This document shows, one piece after another, positions 51,662 to 59,819 of a stretch of 64,000 nt of DNA. Origin of the DNA: JAICLK01 sp963810525 (GTDB taxonomy: Bacteria; Patescibacteriota; Saccharimonadia; Saccharimonadales; UBA4665); contig CAWENB010000003.1 of assembly GCA_963810525.1 (NCBI GenBank), forward strand, positions 248,001 to 312,000, read 5' to 3'. The stretch's first letter is position 1. Every line of letters begins with the position of its first letter. The notes under the pieces are model-generated. The model had not been told where the DNA came from and searched no databases. It saw nothing but the letters and a program-made list of their open reading frames with translations. A program made the translations under genes and the position numbers.

Positions 51662-53272
51662 TTAATATAGGCCCTTGGCAACATCATAATTGAAGAAGGA
51701 AATCCGAAACGATTTTGTTTCTTCTGTTTTATAGGGCCGCAGGCCGGCTACGAGTGCCGTGCAATCACTATTGTTTTTGTCGGTTATAAAGAAACTACGG
51801 GGCGATGGTCGTGCGCCGACTGACGTATTGACCAGGAACAAGTGCTGCTTGAACGACGTTGGTCCGCAGTACAGGTTGGTGATATCGGCGCCACGGGAAA
51901 AATAGGCGTTGATCGGGGCTTGCCAGTACTGCGCATAGCCCTTGGTCTGGCCCGAGGCGGCGATAATGTTTGCCAGGGCGATGTTCTGCCGGTTATTCAC
52001 GTTATCGCCAGCGTCAGTTCCTCCCGGTATATTGAACGGCAGGTTGCCGGCAATCGATTGAACCGCCGTATTAGCGGCCGGCCGGGTGGCTATGATGCCT
52101 GACCTGATACTTATGAGACAGAGAACGGCAATAAGAAAGCCGCTGAGGATACGGCGCTGCCCGTAATCTTTGCCAGCCAGCAGGCGCGCCCCAAGTAAGG
52201 CCAGTGCGAAGGGGATGGCGATGAGGTATCGGGCGGTACCGAGATTTGAGGCAGCGGTAGTCAGGACAAATAACCCGGATAGTACACAGATCTGGAGCAC
52301 GAGCAGCGAATCAATGTCCAGTAACTTGTCCCACCGTATCGGGAAGGCGTGCCGTTTTCCCCAGATAACGATACAGACGGCGATACCTCCGTAGCCTAGC
52401 AGGATAAAGATCGAGAGTAATGCGTAGGGGGCATGCCGGAGCGAATCGACACCCAAGAGTTGTAATACGGAGACAGCGAACAGTCTGAGGTGTGCTGGCC
52501 AGGTGCTGACACTCACCGGTTTAAACGGATGGTTATTGGCGATTATGATATTCGCGTACGTCTTTAACACATACTGGAGGGTGAAAATAGTGATGACACT
52601 CCAGACCGGCAGCACGAGTGCACCGTAGACGGCCCGCCTGGTCCGTACCGTGCGGTAATACAAGGCCCGGAGCCCGGTCCAGAGGAGTAACGGCACGAGA
52701 AAGGCGTAGATGAAGTACGGATCATTGAAAGCCAGGATGCCGCACCACAAAGTCAGCGCGATGAACGCTATAACTCTAAACCGATGAGCCAGAACGTCGA
52801 CGCACCAGAGCAAGGTCAAGAAGTCCAGACCGAGCTCGACGTTGCGAGTATTCGGAGCGATAAGGGCCGCGAAAAAGAAGTATCCCAGTCCCGCCAGCCA
52901 GAGCATAGGAATGAGCCCAAAGGCCTGGGATTTGGTGCTTAGACGACCGGGAAGGAGCTTTAGGTATGCGTAGAAAAATAGGGCGAAACCGAGTACCGTG
53001 AACAGACTGCCGGTGAGGTCCAGTGCCAGACGTGAGTGCCCCTGCAATGGGCCAAAAAAATAGAGCCACGTTTTTATGAAATAGGTGTCGGACGCGATAT
53101 AGATGGGGTGCGAGCGGTCGTGAAAATTCCTTGCCAGAACTTGGTAGACCACATCATCGCTGTTAAATACCTTAACCCGTAACGCGGCCAGGAGGCTCAG
53201 CGACAGTATTACCAGGAGCATCGCAACAAACAGAGCAATGACGACAGGAGACCGTTTTTTGGTTTTTTGCAT
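51662..53272 (-). CDS. GT-C-like membrane protein
   Basis: 536 aa with about 11 membrane segments. VFNSDDVVYQVLARNFHDR (about 34-52) has the acidic pair expected in the first exterior loop of GT-C enzymes. The last 130 residues are outside and soluble. Similarity to the other three GT-C proteins is limited to the fold and the first-loop motif. It closes a run of four such genes, which is unusual for a small genome and points to a heavily glycosylated surface. Confidence 0.65.
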   Translation of the reverse strand: MQKTKKRSPVVIALFVAMLLVILSLSLLAALRVKVFNSDDVVYQVLARNFHDRSHPIYIASDTYFIKTWLYFFGPLQGHSRLALDLTGSLFTVLGFALFFYAYLKLLPGRLSTKSQAFGLIPMLWLAGLGYFFFAALIAPNTRNVELGLDFLTLLWCVDVLAHRFRVIAFIALTLWCGILAFNDPYFIYAFLVPLLLWTGLRALYYRTVRTRRAVYGALVLPVWSVITIFTLQYVLKTYANIIIANNHPFKPVSVSTWPAHLRLFAVSVLQLLGVDSLRHAPYALLSIFILLGYGGIAVCIVIWGKRHAFPIRWDKLLDIDSLLVLQICVLSGLFVLTTAASNLGTARYLIAIPFALALLGARLLAGKDYGQRRILSGFLIAVLCLISIRSGIIATRPAANTAVQSIAGNLPFNIPGGTDAGDNVNNRQNIALANIIAASGQTKGYAQYWQAPINAYFSRGADITNLYCGPTSFKQHLFLVNTSVGARPSPRSFFITDKNNSDCTALVAGLRPYKTEETKSFRISFFNYDVAKGLY

Positions 53273-53415
53273 GGATTCTACTTTAGGGTATCGGCATGAC
53301 GTGTGACAAGCCGGGGCTTATGCTTATTACGATCCAACATTACTTACAGCCGATAACCAATACATACCGCAGGGTGATTAAGTATCCGGCCAAGCAAACC
53401 GGTAAAACCTATTCC

Positions 53416-54069
53416 CTACTCCTCACTTTCGAGCCGCGGTGCGCTGCAGTGGACGTCAGGATCGGTCCTGAACAAGCGCATCGATATATCCTGGCCGGCA
53501 TTAATAAGTGAAATTTCCTGCAGATAGAGTCCGAGGTGCGCGTTCCCTTGGTCGCCGGTTTGGCGGTAGGCAATGTGCCGCCCGATATGGAGCTGTCCGG
53601 GGATAAGTCTCCCCTCCCACAGGCCGGTTGCCGGGTCGAGCCGCGACTTTTGAAAAGCACCGAATATGTCCACGTTTGTTTTCGGCGGCAAGGCGCGGGC
53701 CGATCCGGCGGACTGCGCATCGCGACTATAGGAATCTTCGATAACACTGCCGGTTAATCGCCGGTCGGTAAAGCCGGCTACCCGTAGCCTGAGTGTCCGG
53801 TCCAGATGTGTACCGTAGGCTTTGCCGGGCTCTGATGCATGGCAAAACAGCACATCGCCAATGTAGAGCTGCGACCAATCCAACTTGCCGGATTTGCAAT
53901 TTTCGGCTACCCGCAGCATGCGCTGCCACTCCGCGATGTAGTTAATCAACTTTTCCTGAAGCTGCTGACAGCGCTCCGAGGGCCTGCCGCAAACGGTGAG
54001 AATTTTGCTCGGCTCAACTTCAAAACCGCGATTAAAGGGACAGGTGCCGCACTCCTTGGAAACTGGCAT
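53416..54069 (-). CDS. Cysteine-motif protein, function unknown
   Basis: 217 aa, not recognised. The N-terminus has CGTCPFNRGFEV and a further VCGRPSERC, four to five cysteines in the first 35 residues that could bind a metal or cluster. There is no signal or membrane segment. The rest is mixed alpha/beta with a run of Arg. It sits between GT-C and surface-protein genes on the same strand, 51 bp before the next gene upstream, so it may be in the same transcript as the coiled-coil protein. Confidence 0.5.
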   Translation of the reverse strand: MPVSKECGTCPFNRGFEVEPSKILTVCGRPSERCQQLQEKLINYIAEWQRMLRVAENCKSGKLDWSQLYIGDVLFCHASEPGKAYGTHLDRTLRLRVAGFTDRRLTGSVIEDSYSRDAQSAGSARALPPKTNVDIFGAFQKSRLDPATGLWEGRLIPGQLHIGRHIAYRQTGDQGNAHLGLYLQEISLINAGQDISMRLFRTDPDVHCSAPRLESEE

Positions 54070-54120
54070 ATTGCCTACTGTGCGCTACTAATCCGGCGCG
54101 TGCAAATGCGGGCCGGCTGC

Positions 54121-54879
54121 TTACATCGACTGCAGCGCCGCAATGATGTTCCGGGCGTCGGTCACTGCTGCCATGTTATCGCTGTGGGCGGTTTTCAGCT
54201 GCGTGTTATCCCCGCTTAAGACCGAGTGGTTGCTGTTGAAATCGCTCGGCTGCAGTCCAATGACGGTCGATTCAATCTTGCTTGATATCGCCAGGGCGGC
54301 ACTGCCTTTGCTGTTCAGGTCAGTCAGTTCACTTTGTAAGCTCGTCACGTCTTTGCCGGCCTGTTGCTCAGCCATCAATCGGGCGTTGATTAACTTGGCG
54401 AGCGCCGCTAGCTTGCCCTCTACCACCTGCTGGTCGTCGGCCACCTTGACCAGGTTGACTTTCGGCGCGACGAGCGCGTAGACCCGGTACTCGCTATATA
54501 TGCTTTTGGCGTCCATGATGGCGGCAGCCACGGTCGTATCGTTGTCCAATTGGTCCTTGAGTCTGGTCAACCCGGAAGCGGTCAAGGTGACTTCGCTGCT
54601 TAAGACGGAATTATCGCTGGAGGTGAGTTTCGTGGCGCCGTCAATCTTGGCCGTTAACGTGTTGAGCTTGGTTAAGCGGCGTGCTATTTCCGCGTCGCCT
54701 TTCGTCTTAATGAGCTGCAGGTGGGCCTGCTGTTTGGCACTCATCTCTGTCTTGGTGGTCGTGGTGGCAGCAGCTGCGGCAACGACGACGCCGCCGCTCA
54801 AAGAAATGCTGGCGAGCAGGACTAGAAGCAGCGTGAGGCCCCTGCTCATTGTCTGATTGACGAGAAATCGATTATTCAT
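54121..54879 (-). CDS. Secreted helical/coiled-coil surface protein
   Basis: 252 aa. A signal peptide at about 13-37 (LTLLLVLLASISLSGGVVVAA). The mature part is nearly all helical, rich in Leu, Ala, Lys, Thr and Ser (ARRLTKLNTLTAKIDGATKL), with a likely coiled coil of about 200 residues. It lacks cysteines and catalytic motifs. Twelve bases separate it from the upstream membrane-anchored gene, so the two form an operon. A structural or anchor role outside the membrane is plausible. Confidence 0.6.
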   Translation of the reverse strand: MNNRFLVNQTMSRGLTLLLVLLASISLSGGVVVAAAAATTTTKTEMSAKQQAHLQLIKTKGDAEIARRLTKLNTLTAKIDGATKLTSSDNSVLSSEVTLTASGLTRLKDQLDNDTTVAAAIMDAKSIYSEYRVYALVAPKVNLVKVADDQQVVEGKLAALAKLINARLMAEQQAGKDVTSLQSELTDLNSKGSAALAISSKIESTVIGLQPSDFNSNHSVLSGDNTQLKTAHSDNMAAVTDARNIIAALQSM

Positions 54880-54891
54880 GCTTTTGTTCCT

Positions 54892-55326
54892 TTAATTGGT
54901 CGGAACCGTTATTTGCTGGGACTGGTCGTTAAGGGCGGAGTTGGCCGCGGTCTGATCGGTGCTTTCCTGGGACAATGAACTGTTAATACTGTTCAAATCA
55001 CTCGTCAGACTGGCGTTGTCGGTACCGGCAGCGGATGGCGAGCTGTTTGTAGCCGTCTGGGTTGATGATGAAGAGGAGGATTGGGTCTGTGCCGGTGCGC
55101 CGCCGCTAGTAGCCGCCTGATTGTCCGCCGGGTGCATGAACTTTAGGAGCACGACCGCCGCGATCGCTAGCACGACCAGGCCGCCGGCCAGTATGGGAAT
55201 CCACTTGCCAAGCCGGCGACGGGGCGGCTCGGGCAGCAGCCCCATGGTATGGTCTCCGGGGTCCGTTGACTGGGCTTTTATTTGTTGGACCTGTTGGATT
55301 TGTTCGTCAAGCTCCCGATCGTCCAT
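54892..55326 (-). CDS. Membrane-anchored Ser/Thr-rich protein
   Basis: 144 aa. The cytoplasmic part (1-38) is charged; one membrane segment lies at about 39-61 (WIPILAGGLVVLAIAAVVLL). Outside there is a Ser/Thr/Gln/Asn-rich linker and a short helical end with SQESTDQTAANSALNDQS. Not recognised. It is the first gene of a two-gene unit with the coiled-coil protein; both may contact each other outside the membrane. RBS AGGAG is seen just before the ATG. Confidence 0.6.
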   Translation of the reverse strand: MDDRELDEQIQQVQQIKAQSTDPGDHTMGLLPEPPRRRLGKWIPILAGGLVVLAIAAVVLLKFMHPADNQAATSGGAPAQTQSSSSSSTQTATNSSPSAAGTDNASLTSDLNSINSSLSQESTDQTAANSALNDQSQQITVPTN

Positions 55327-55401
55327 AGAGCTCCTTTCTAAATGGTTGTTTTCGAGTGATATAACTGTCTCATAAAATTAAAGCTAGTCTTCCTGCTTAT
55401 G

Positions 55402-56064
55402 TCAATTCGTCAGCTGGGTAATGGTCGAAAATGAACTATCAAATATGCCTTTCTGCGTTTCTGCCAGTTTATTGGCTGCCGAGTTCTGAGAACAGGCTGC
55501 CTGAGGATAGCCGGCACTGATGTAGAAGGTCGGGTATTGTTTTACTAACGCTCCGAGTTCCGTGAAAGCGGTCGGATCATTGGTGGGATATTGCCCGCCG
55601 GCTCGCTCCAGAGAGCCTAACGGCCCGGAGTTTACTGAACACCCTGAGGCTTCGCTGGTTAATGTCTTGGTCGAAAAGAAGGCATACGTTGCGGGCTTGC
55701 CCCCAGACAGGGTGACGTTATGGGGCGCATACACTAAATCTTTGATGGAGTCGGGCACGGTTATTTGGATGCCCAGTTCCGGAATCTTAACGATATTCTT
55801 ATTATTGTCCGTGGTCTGACTCTGGGAAACGGATGTCGTGTTCGTACTCTTGGTAACGGGTTTTACGGGAGTCGAGCTAGGAGTCACCGGCTTAGGAGTA
55901 GTCGTGGTTTTTAGTTTCGCGGTAGTCATCGCGGCCATCGGGGCATCTGTAACCGTGTGGTGGCTTTTATACACGAACCAGCCGGCGGTAACTATCAGCG
56001 CCAGGATTGCCAGTCCCGCTATTATTTCGAAAACGCCGAAGCCTTGGTTGTTTAATTTTTTCAT
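55402..56064 (-). CDS. Type IV pilin-like protein
   Basis: 220 aa. The N-terminus has a classic prepilin leader: MKKLNNQG followed by FGVFEIIAGLAILALIVTAG, with cleavage after the G and Glu at +5 of the mature protein, which is the residue needed for pilus assembly. A Thr/Ser/Pro linker (about 44-85) and a globular exterior domain with one cysteine pair follow. No pilus machinery (PilB/C/D) is in the window; those genes are usually elsewhere. A pseudopilin role is possible. Confidence 0.68.
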   Translation of the reverse strand: MKKLNNQGFGVFEIIAGLAILALIVTAGWFVYKSHHTVTDAPMAAMTTAKLKTTTTPKPVTPSSTPVKPVTKSTNTTSVSQSQTTDNNKNIVKIPELGIQITVPDSIKDLVYAPHNVTLSGGKPATYAFFSTKTLTSEASGCSVNSGPLGSLERAGGQYPTNDPTAFTELGALVKQYPTFYISAGYPQAACSQNSAANKLAETQKGIFDSSFSTITQLTN

Positions 56065-56175
56065 GTTTGTATATGTCCGTACTGCTTATGAGTATACAGC
56101 AAACATTGAACTAACGAGCGGGTGATCCAGTTGCTACAGATGACTTGTAATGTTTATAAAGTAATACTTGTAGCA

Positions 56176-57174
56176 TTAGCTACTCACACGGACGTAGTCC
56201 ACGAGAGTTTTTGCCGGCAACTGATTCGGACTCACATTGCCCGTACCCGTCCCGCCGACAGCCATATTGATAATAATAAAGAACGGGTGGTCGAATGCCC
56301 AGTCACCGCCCATTTGGGCTTTGGTCGTGGTGCCGTATACCGAGCCGTCCACCGAGAAGCTTACTTGCGTCGGGTTCCAGTCAACGGCATAGGTGTGCCA
56401 GCCCGTCAGATTGGAACTCGTGAGGTAATGGTTGGCGGCAGTGTCATTAGCGGGCACCGGACCGTGCAGTGACCCTTGGATGAGGTCAGTACCATAGTCT
56501 TCCATGATGTCGATTTCGCCGCATTGCGGCCAACCTACGGTACCGTAGTTATTCCCGAGCATCCAGAAAGCCGGCCACAAGCCCGGTTGAGCATCGGGCA
56601 TCTCCATGCGAGCCTCGAAATGCCCGTACGCCTGGCTGAAGCTTTTATCGGTCAGAATCCGGGCAGAGGTATATTTGCAGTTACCGTACCAGCACGTATC
56701 CGCGGAGCCGCTGTATCGGTCGGCCTCGATTACCAGATGGCCTTGACCGTCCAAGTAGCTATTGGCATTCCCGTCCGTATAGTACTCAAGTTCCTGGTTG
56801 CCCCAGCCGCTGCCGCCGACATCATGATCCCACAGAGCCGGGTTCGGCGCGCTGCCACTTGGACCGTTAAATTCGTCATCAAAGGTATAAGCGCCAGGCT
56901 TCACGCTCTTGCCGCCGCCTGCGGAGCTATCGCCCACACTAGTAGCATTGCCGGAAAACTTCACGCTCTTGCCGCCGCTGGCCGAATTATCGCTCACAAT
57001 GGCAGCATTGCCGGAAATAGTCCCCTTTTCAGCTTCTTCTGACGCATACGGGGTACTGGCATGCACACTTATAAGCAGGCTTATGCCGACCGAGGCGAAT
57101 ATAGCCATAAACAAACCCAACCCGGTTGTTTGTTTACTGAACGATACCTTGACCTGCTTACTTTTGCTTTTCAT
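56176..57174 (-). CDS. Secreted GH16-family beta-glucanase
   Basis: 332 aa from ATG at 57174; an in-frame start 24 codons upstream is less likely. The signal segment (about 16-38) ends in SVHAS. Two short tandem EAEKGTISGNAAIV-type motifs come first. The GH16 domain starts at about residue 85 (YTFDDEFNG) and has the catalytic EIDIMEDYG (about 218-226; first Glu nucleophile, last Glu acid/base), WPAFWMLGN and HTYAVDWNP. GH16 enzymes cut beta-1,3/1,4-glucans or galactans. Part of a set of secreted hydrolases with similar N-termini. Confidence 0.9.
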   Translation of the reverse strand: MKSKSKQVKVSFSKQTTGLGLFMAIFASVGISLLISVHASTPYASEEAEKGTISGNAAIVSDNSASGGKSVKFSGNATSVGDSSAGGGKSVKPGAYTFDDEFNGPSGSAPNPALWDHDVGGSGWGNQELEYYTDGNANSYLDGQGHLVIEADRYSGSADTCWYGNCKYTSARILTDKSFSQAYGHFEARMEMPDAQPGLWPAFWMLGNNYGTVGWPQCGEIDIMEDYGTDLIQGSLHGPVPANDTAANHYLTSSNLTGWHTYAVDWNPTQVSFSVDGSVYGTTTKAQMGGDWAFDHPFFIIINMAVGGTGTGNVSPNQLPAKTLVDYVRVSS

Positions 57175-57504
57175 TTTTAGTACGGCTGTAACGAAAACGA
57201 TACCATCTGATCGCCTGTGCTGTAAAAGTTGCATCAAACTGCACACCTGTAAAGCTCAGGCTTTATTATAACGGTTTTCGTAATCGCTCTATATGATAAA
57301 CGAACCACTACAACACCGCTGTTTGTAGCGCGTTCTCGACGACACTGTCAAAATAGGGCATCCGTGATGGTCGCGATCCCTCGTGATCACTGAGGCAGCG
57401 ATAGACGCCATCCGCTTATCCCTCGGATCCTCGCCACCCCATCGACGTCGACTTTGTATACACGAGTTTACATCCCACCCTTGTCATGCCTCATAAACTG
57501 CAGG
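57175..57504. other. Intergenic stretch
   Basis: 330 bp between two minus-strand secreted-protein genes. No gene, repeat or convincing terminator was identified. Confidence 0.35.
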
Positions 57505-58293
57505 CTATTTGGCCCCAAGTTGGCCATTCAGATAGGCCGCCGGGATGCTGTCATAGCCATTTCCTGAGTAAACCTGCAGCTGTGATTCAAGCGCCGAGTT
57601 TGTTGAATTGAGCATGCCTGCACCTGACTTAAGGTCGCTTAACATTGTCGGGTAGCTCGGGTTTTGCATCTCAAGGGCGAAGGCCGCTCCAAAGTCTGCC
57701 GGCGTCGGGTATGCCTCGATACCGACGCTGGCAGGGTCACCATCAGCAGTGCTTACGGTGCTGCCACCATAAGGCGTCTGTAAATTCAATGGGTTATTCG
57801 GATCGTGCGGCGTACCTTCATTAAGGAACCAAGTGGTAAGCGTTTGGATGTTGGCAATCGTTAATGGTGCGCCGAGGTTATCAAGGGCGCATTCAGCCCA
57901 ATCGACACCTTCAGTACCGGTGGGCTCGGAATTTTCGGGCATTGCCGTAAGACTGCCGCAGACACTGCTGGTCTTAGTAGCAGTGGTGGCGCTTGAGCTA
58001 CTGCCTTTGTCAGTTTTTACGGCAGTGGCTTTAATTGCGTTGTCGAGTATTACGGCATACCCTCCTGACGCATTAGGGTCGGCAATAATGCTGGCACCTC
58101 CAGCAATGGTTCCACTCTCCGCTTCCGCTCTGACCGCATAGGAAGCGGCATGGCTGACGGATAAAAAGTAAGTTCCGATCAATGCCATGACGAAAACAGA
58201 GATAACGTATCCGGCTCGACGGTTATTGGCATTTTTTCGCAACCGCCATGATAGTCGTCGTTTCTTAACCGTCAGCTTCTGTACTTTGCTCAT
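57505..58293 (-). CDS. Secreted lysozyme-like (muramidase-type) protein
   Basis: 262 aa. A signal segment (about 28-48) ends SVSHAASYA; next is the EAESGTIAGGASII motif. Residues 135-235 resemble a lysozyme-like fold: TTWFLNEGTPHDPNNPLNLQ, then ASVGIEAYPTPADFGAAFAL and a final YPTMLSDLKSG. In related proteins the pattern is W-x-EG-NPLN...GVxxYxT...GxxAT...Y..I...L, and the Glu of NEG is the probable catalytic acid. It may act on cell-wall glycan of self, host or prey. This family call comes from pattern only. Confidence 0.6.
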   Translation of the reverse strand: MSKVQKLTVKKRRLSWRLRKNANNRRAGYVISVFVMALIGTYFLSVSHAASYAVRAEAESGTIAGGASIIADPNASGGYAVILDNAIKATAVKTDKGSSSSATTATKTSSVCGSLTAMPENSEPTGTEGVDWAECALDNLGAPLTIANIQTLTTWFLNEGTPHDPNNPLNLQTPYGGSTVSTADGDPASVGIEAYPTPADFGAAFALEMQNPSYPTMLSDLKSGAGMLNSTNSALESQLQVYSGNGYDSIPAAYLNGQLGAK

Positions 58294-58560
58294 GGCACTT
58301 GTAGCTTATGCTACACGGGGTCCGAGCAAAATGCAAAATCAAAGATACTGGTGCTTTCCGAGGCAGTTGGCGCTTCAGTTCGTCGGTAAAGATACCGCTT
58401 AGGCGTTACATGACTTTGACCAATAACGATCCGCAGACGCCTGCATGAGACAGGCGTCGTACGCTTGTCTTTATTGCAGACACAACGGTAGGTCACCGGC
58501 TTTGCTGACGGCAATGGCAGGGGTGCGGCGGCCGGCGCGACGGAAATACTGAACAGTTAG

Positions 58561-59061
58561 TCACGCTTGCTCAGCTACTTTGGAAAGCTTGTCCCGGGTC
58601 TCCTCGAGAATTTTTTTAACCGCGGCGTTTTTTTCTTCAGAGTCCTGTTCAGCTATCCGGTGCAGTATGTGCATGGTGTCTACGAATATGAATTTCATTT
58701 CCTTGAAGTGCTTTGCGTGGTGGGTCTTATCTTCCCAGTGCGCCTTAAATTTTTCGTCGATCTTCTCTGCTGCTTCCTTGCCTTTATCGGACAACGAGTA
58801 GACCTTTTTGTCGTTTTCGGTCCGGCTGGTTACCAGGCCCTTCTCTTCCAGCATTTGCAGATTCGGATATACCGAACCGGCGCTTGGCCGCCACATGCCA
58901 TGACTTTTTTCTTCCAGTTTGCTAATAATCTCATAGCCATGCATCGGCTTTTCCAGCAGCAGCTTTAATATGATGGGCACCATGTCGCCCCGCCGGGCCC
59001 GGTGGCCATGCCATCCCCTGAAGCTTGTAAAACTATCGTCGTATTCACTGTCTTTGTACAT
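58561..59061 (-). CDS. PadR-family transcriptional regulator
   Basis: 166 aa. The winged helix-turn-helix spans about residues 28-100: ILKLLLEKPMHGYEIISKLEEKS, RPSAGSVYPNLQMLEEKGLV and KVYSLSDKGKEAAE, as in PadR. A C-terminal helix pair for dimerisation follows. A polar N-terminal extension (YDDSFTSFRGWHGHRARRG) precedes the fold. The ATG has a perfect AAGGAGG site. Its promoter carries two GATATATCG-type sites, so it very likely represses itself. The nearest further target downstream is the lysozyme-like gene. A 95-bp duplicate of its 5' part lies at 61160-61255. Confidence 0.92.
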   Translation of the reverse strand: MYKDSEYDDSFTSFRGWHGHRARRGDMVPIILKLLLEKPMHGYEIISKLEEKSHGMWRPSAGSVYPNLQMLEEKGLVTSRTENDKKVYSLSDKGKEAAEKIDEKFKAHWEDKTHHAKHFKEMKFIFVDTMHILHRIAEQDSEEKNAAVKKILEETRDKLSKVAEQA

Positions 59062-59080
59062 AATAATCCTCCTTTTTATA

Positions 59081-59134
59081 GATATATCGCGACATATCTA
59101 TATCCATAGTAGTAAAGATATATCGTTATGTCAA
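59081..59134 (-). promoter_or_regulatory. padR promoter with two operator sites
   Basis: Minus-strand TTGACA (59134-59129), 17-nt spacer, TACTAT (59111-59106). One palindrome-like site GATATATCGCGACATATC covers 59081-59098, just after the start of transcription; a second, GATATATCGTTATGTC, covers 59117-59132, inside the spacer and -35 box. Binding at both would block RNA polymerase. AGGAGG is at 59073-59068. Confidence 0.75.
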
Positions 59135-59243
59135 CCGACACCGTTATGAATCACGTCCGCCCACCCGTGTGGCGCCACTGGACCGCCTTGGTCAGGCCGG
59201 GGAGTCGGGCTTAAGCATTGACCGACAATCCTTATGTTATTAA

Positions 59244-59273
59244 TTGCACAACAAACGCGTAAAAAGTTATACT
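59244..59273 (+). promoter_or_regulatory. Promoter of the small membrane protein gene
   Basis: TTGCAC (59244-59249), 18-nt spacer, TATACT (59268-59273), nine bases to the ATG at 59283; leaderless type. Confidence 0.55.
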
Positions 59274-59282
59274 CATTGTATT

Positions 59283-59552
59283 ATGAACACAACAGAATAC
59301 ATCTTTATGCTCGTGTTAGGTGTTATTGTGGCCTTGTTGGCCGTTGCTGCTATAGCCAAGCATTCGAAACCGCTAAAGCGGCCTCGCGCTCCAACCTGGC
59401 AAGACATTGTCTGGTACGCCATCCTGATATGTTTCTTAAACCTGATCGGTTTATTCATAGCCATCATTCTGTGGAATATGAACCATGTGAAAAATGGTGA
59501 ATGGTGGGGATGGTGGGATAAGCAAAAGACAGTGAGCGGCAAACGGAAGTAA
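59283..59552 (+). CDS. Small two-helix membrane protein (PLD N-terminal-like)
   Basis: 89 aa from ATG at 59283; a longer frame begins at 59244 but would start inside the -35 box. Two membrane segments: about 6-26 (IFMLVLGVIVALLAVAAIA) and 42-64 (WYAILICFLNLIGLFIAIILW). The second, followed by NGEWWGWW, resembles the short PLDc_N-type segment found in many small membrane proteins. Unknown function. It is the only + strand gene between padR and the GH5 gene. Confidence 0.6.
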   Translation: MNTTEYIFMLVLGVIVALLAVAAIAKHSKPLKRPRAPTWQDIVWYAILICFLNLIGLFIAIILWNMNHVKNGEWWGWWDKQKTVSGKRK

Positions 59553-59819
59553 GCTCGCGTCGTCAGCATCAGGTTCTCGTCTGACGGGCGGTTATTATGT
59601 CGATCTGGGGGTACCATACCGCAAACCCCCGCGGGTACGTACTGCGGAATTCACCGCCGGGAAAGCAGTGATGATACCTACTTGTGACACCTGACCGTCA
59701 AGGCTTGCGAGCTATTTCTAGCACCCTTCCCCGGGCCCGGCTTGATGCTTCCAAAGAATCGAGATTGTCTTAAAGAAGCCGAAATTGGAAGTACTTTATT
59801 ATAAAGAACGCAGATACTA

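Noticed and set aside
7848..57460. GTCGACTTTGTATA at 7848-7861 and 57447-57460
   Set aside because: A 14-nt match at chance level with unrelated surroundings.
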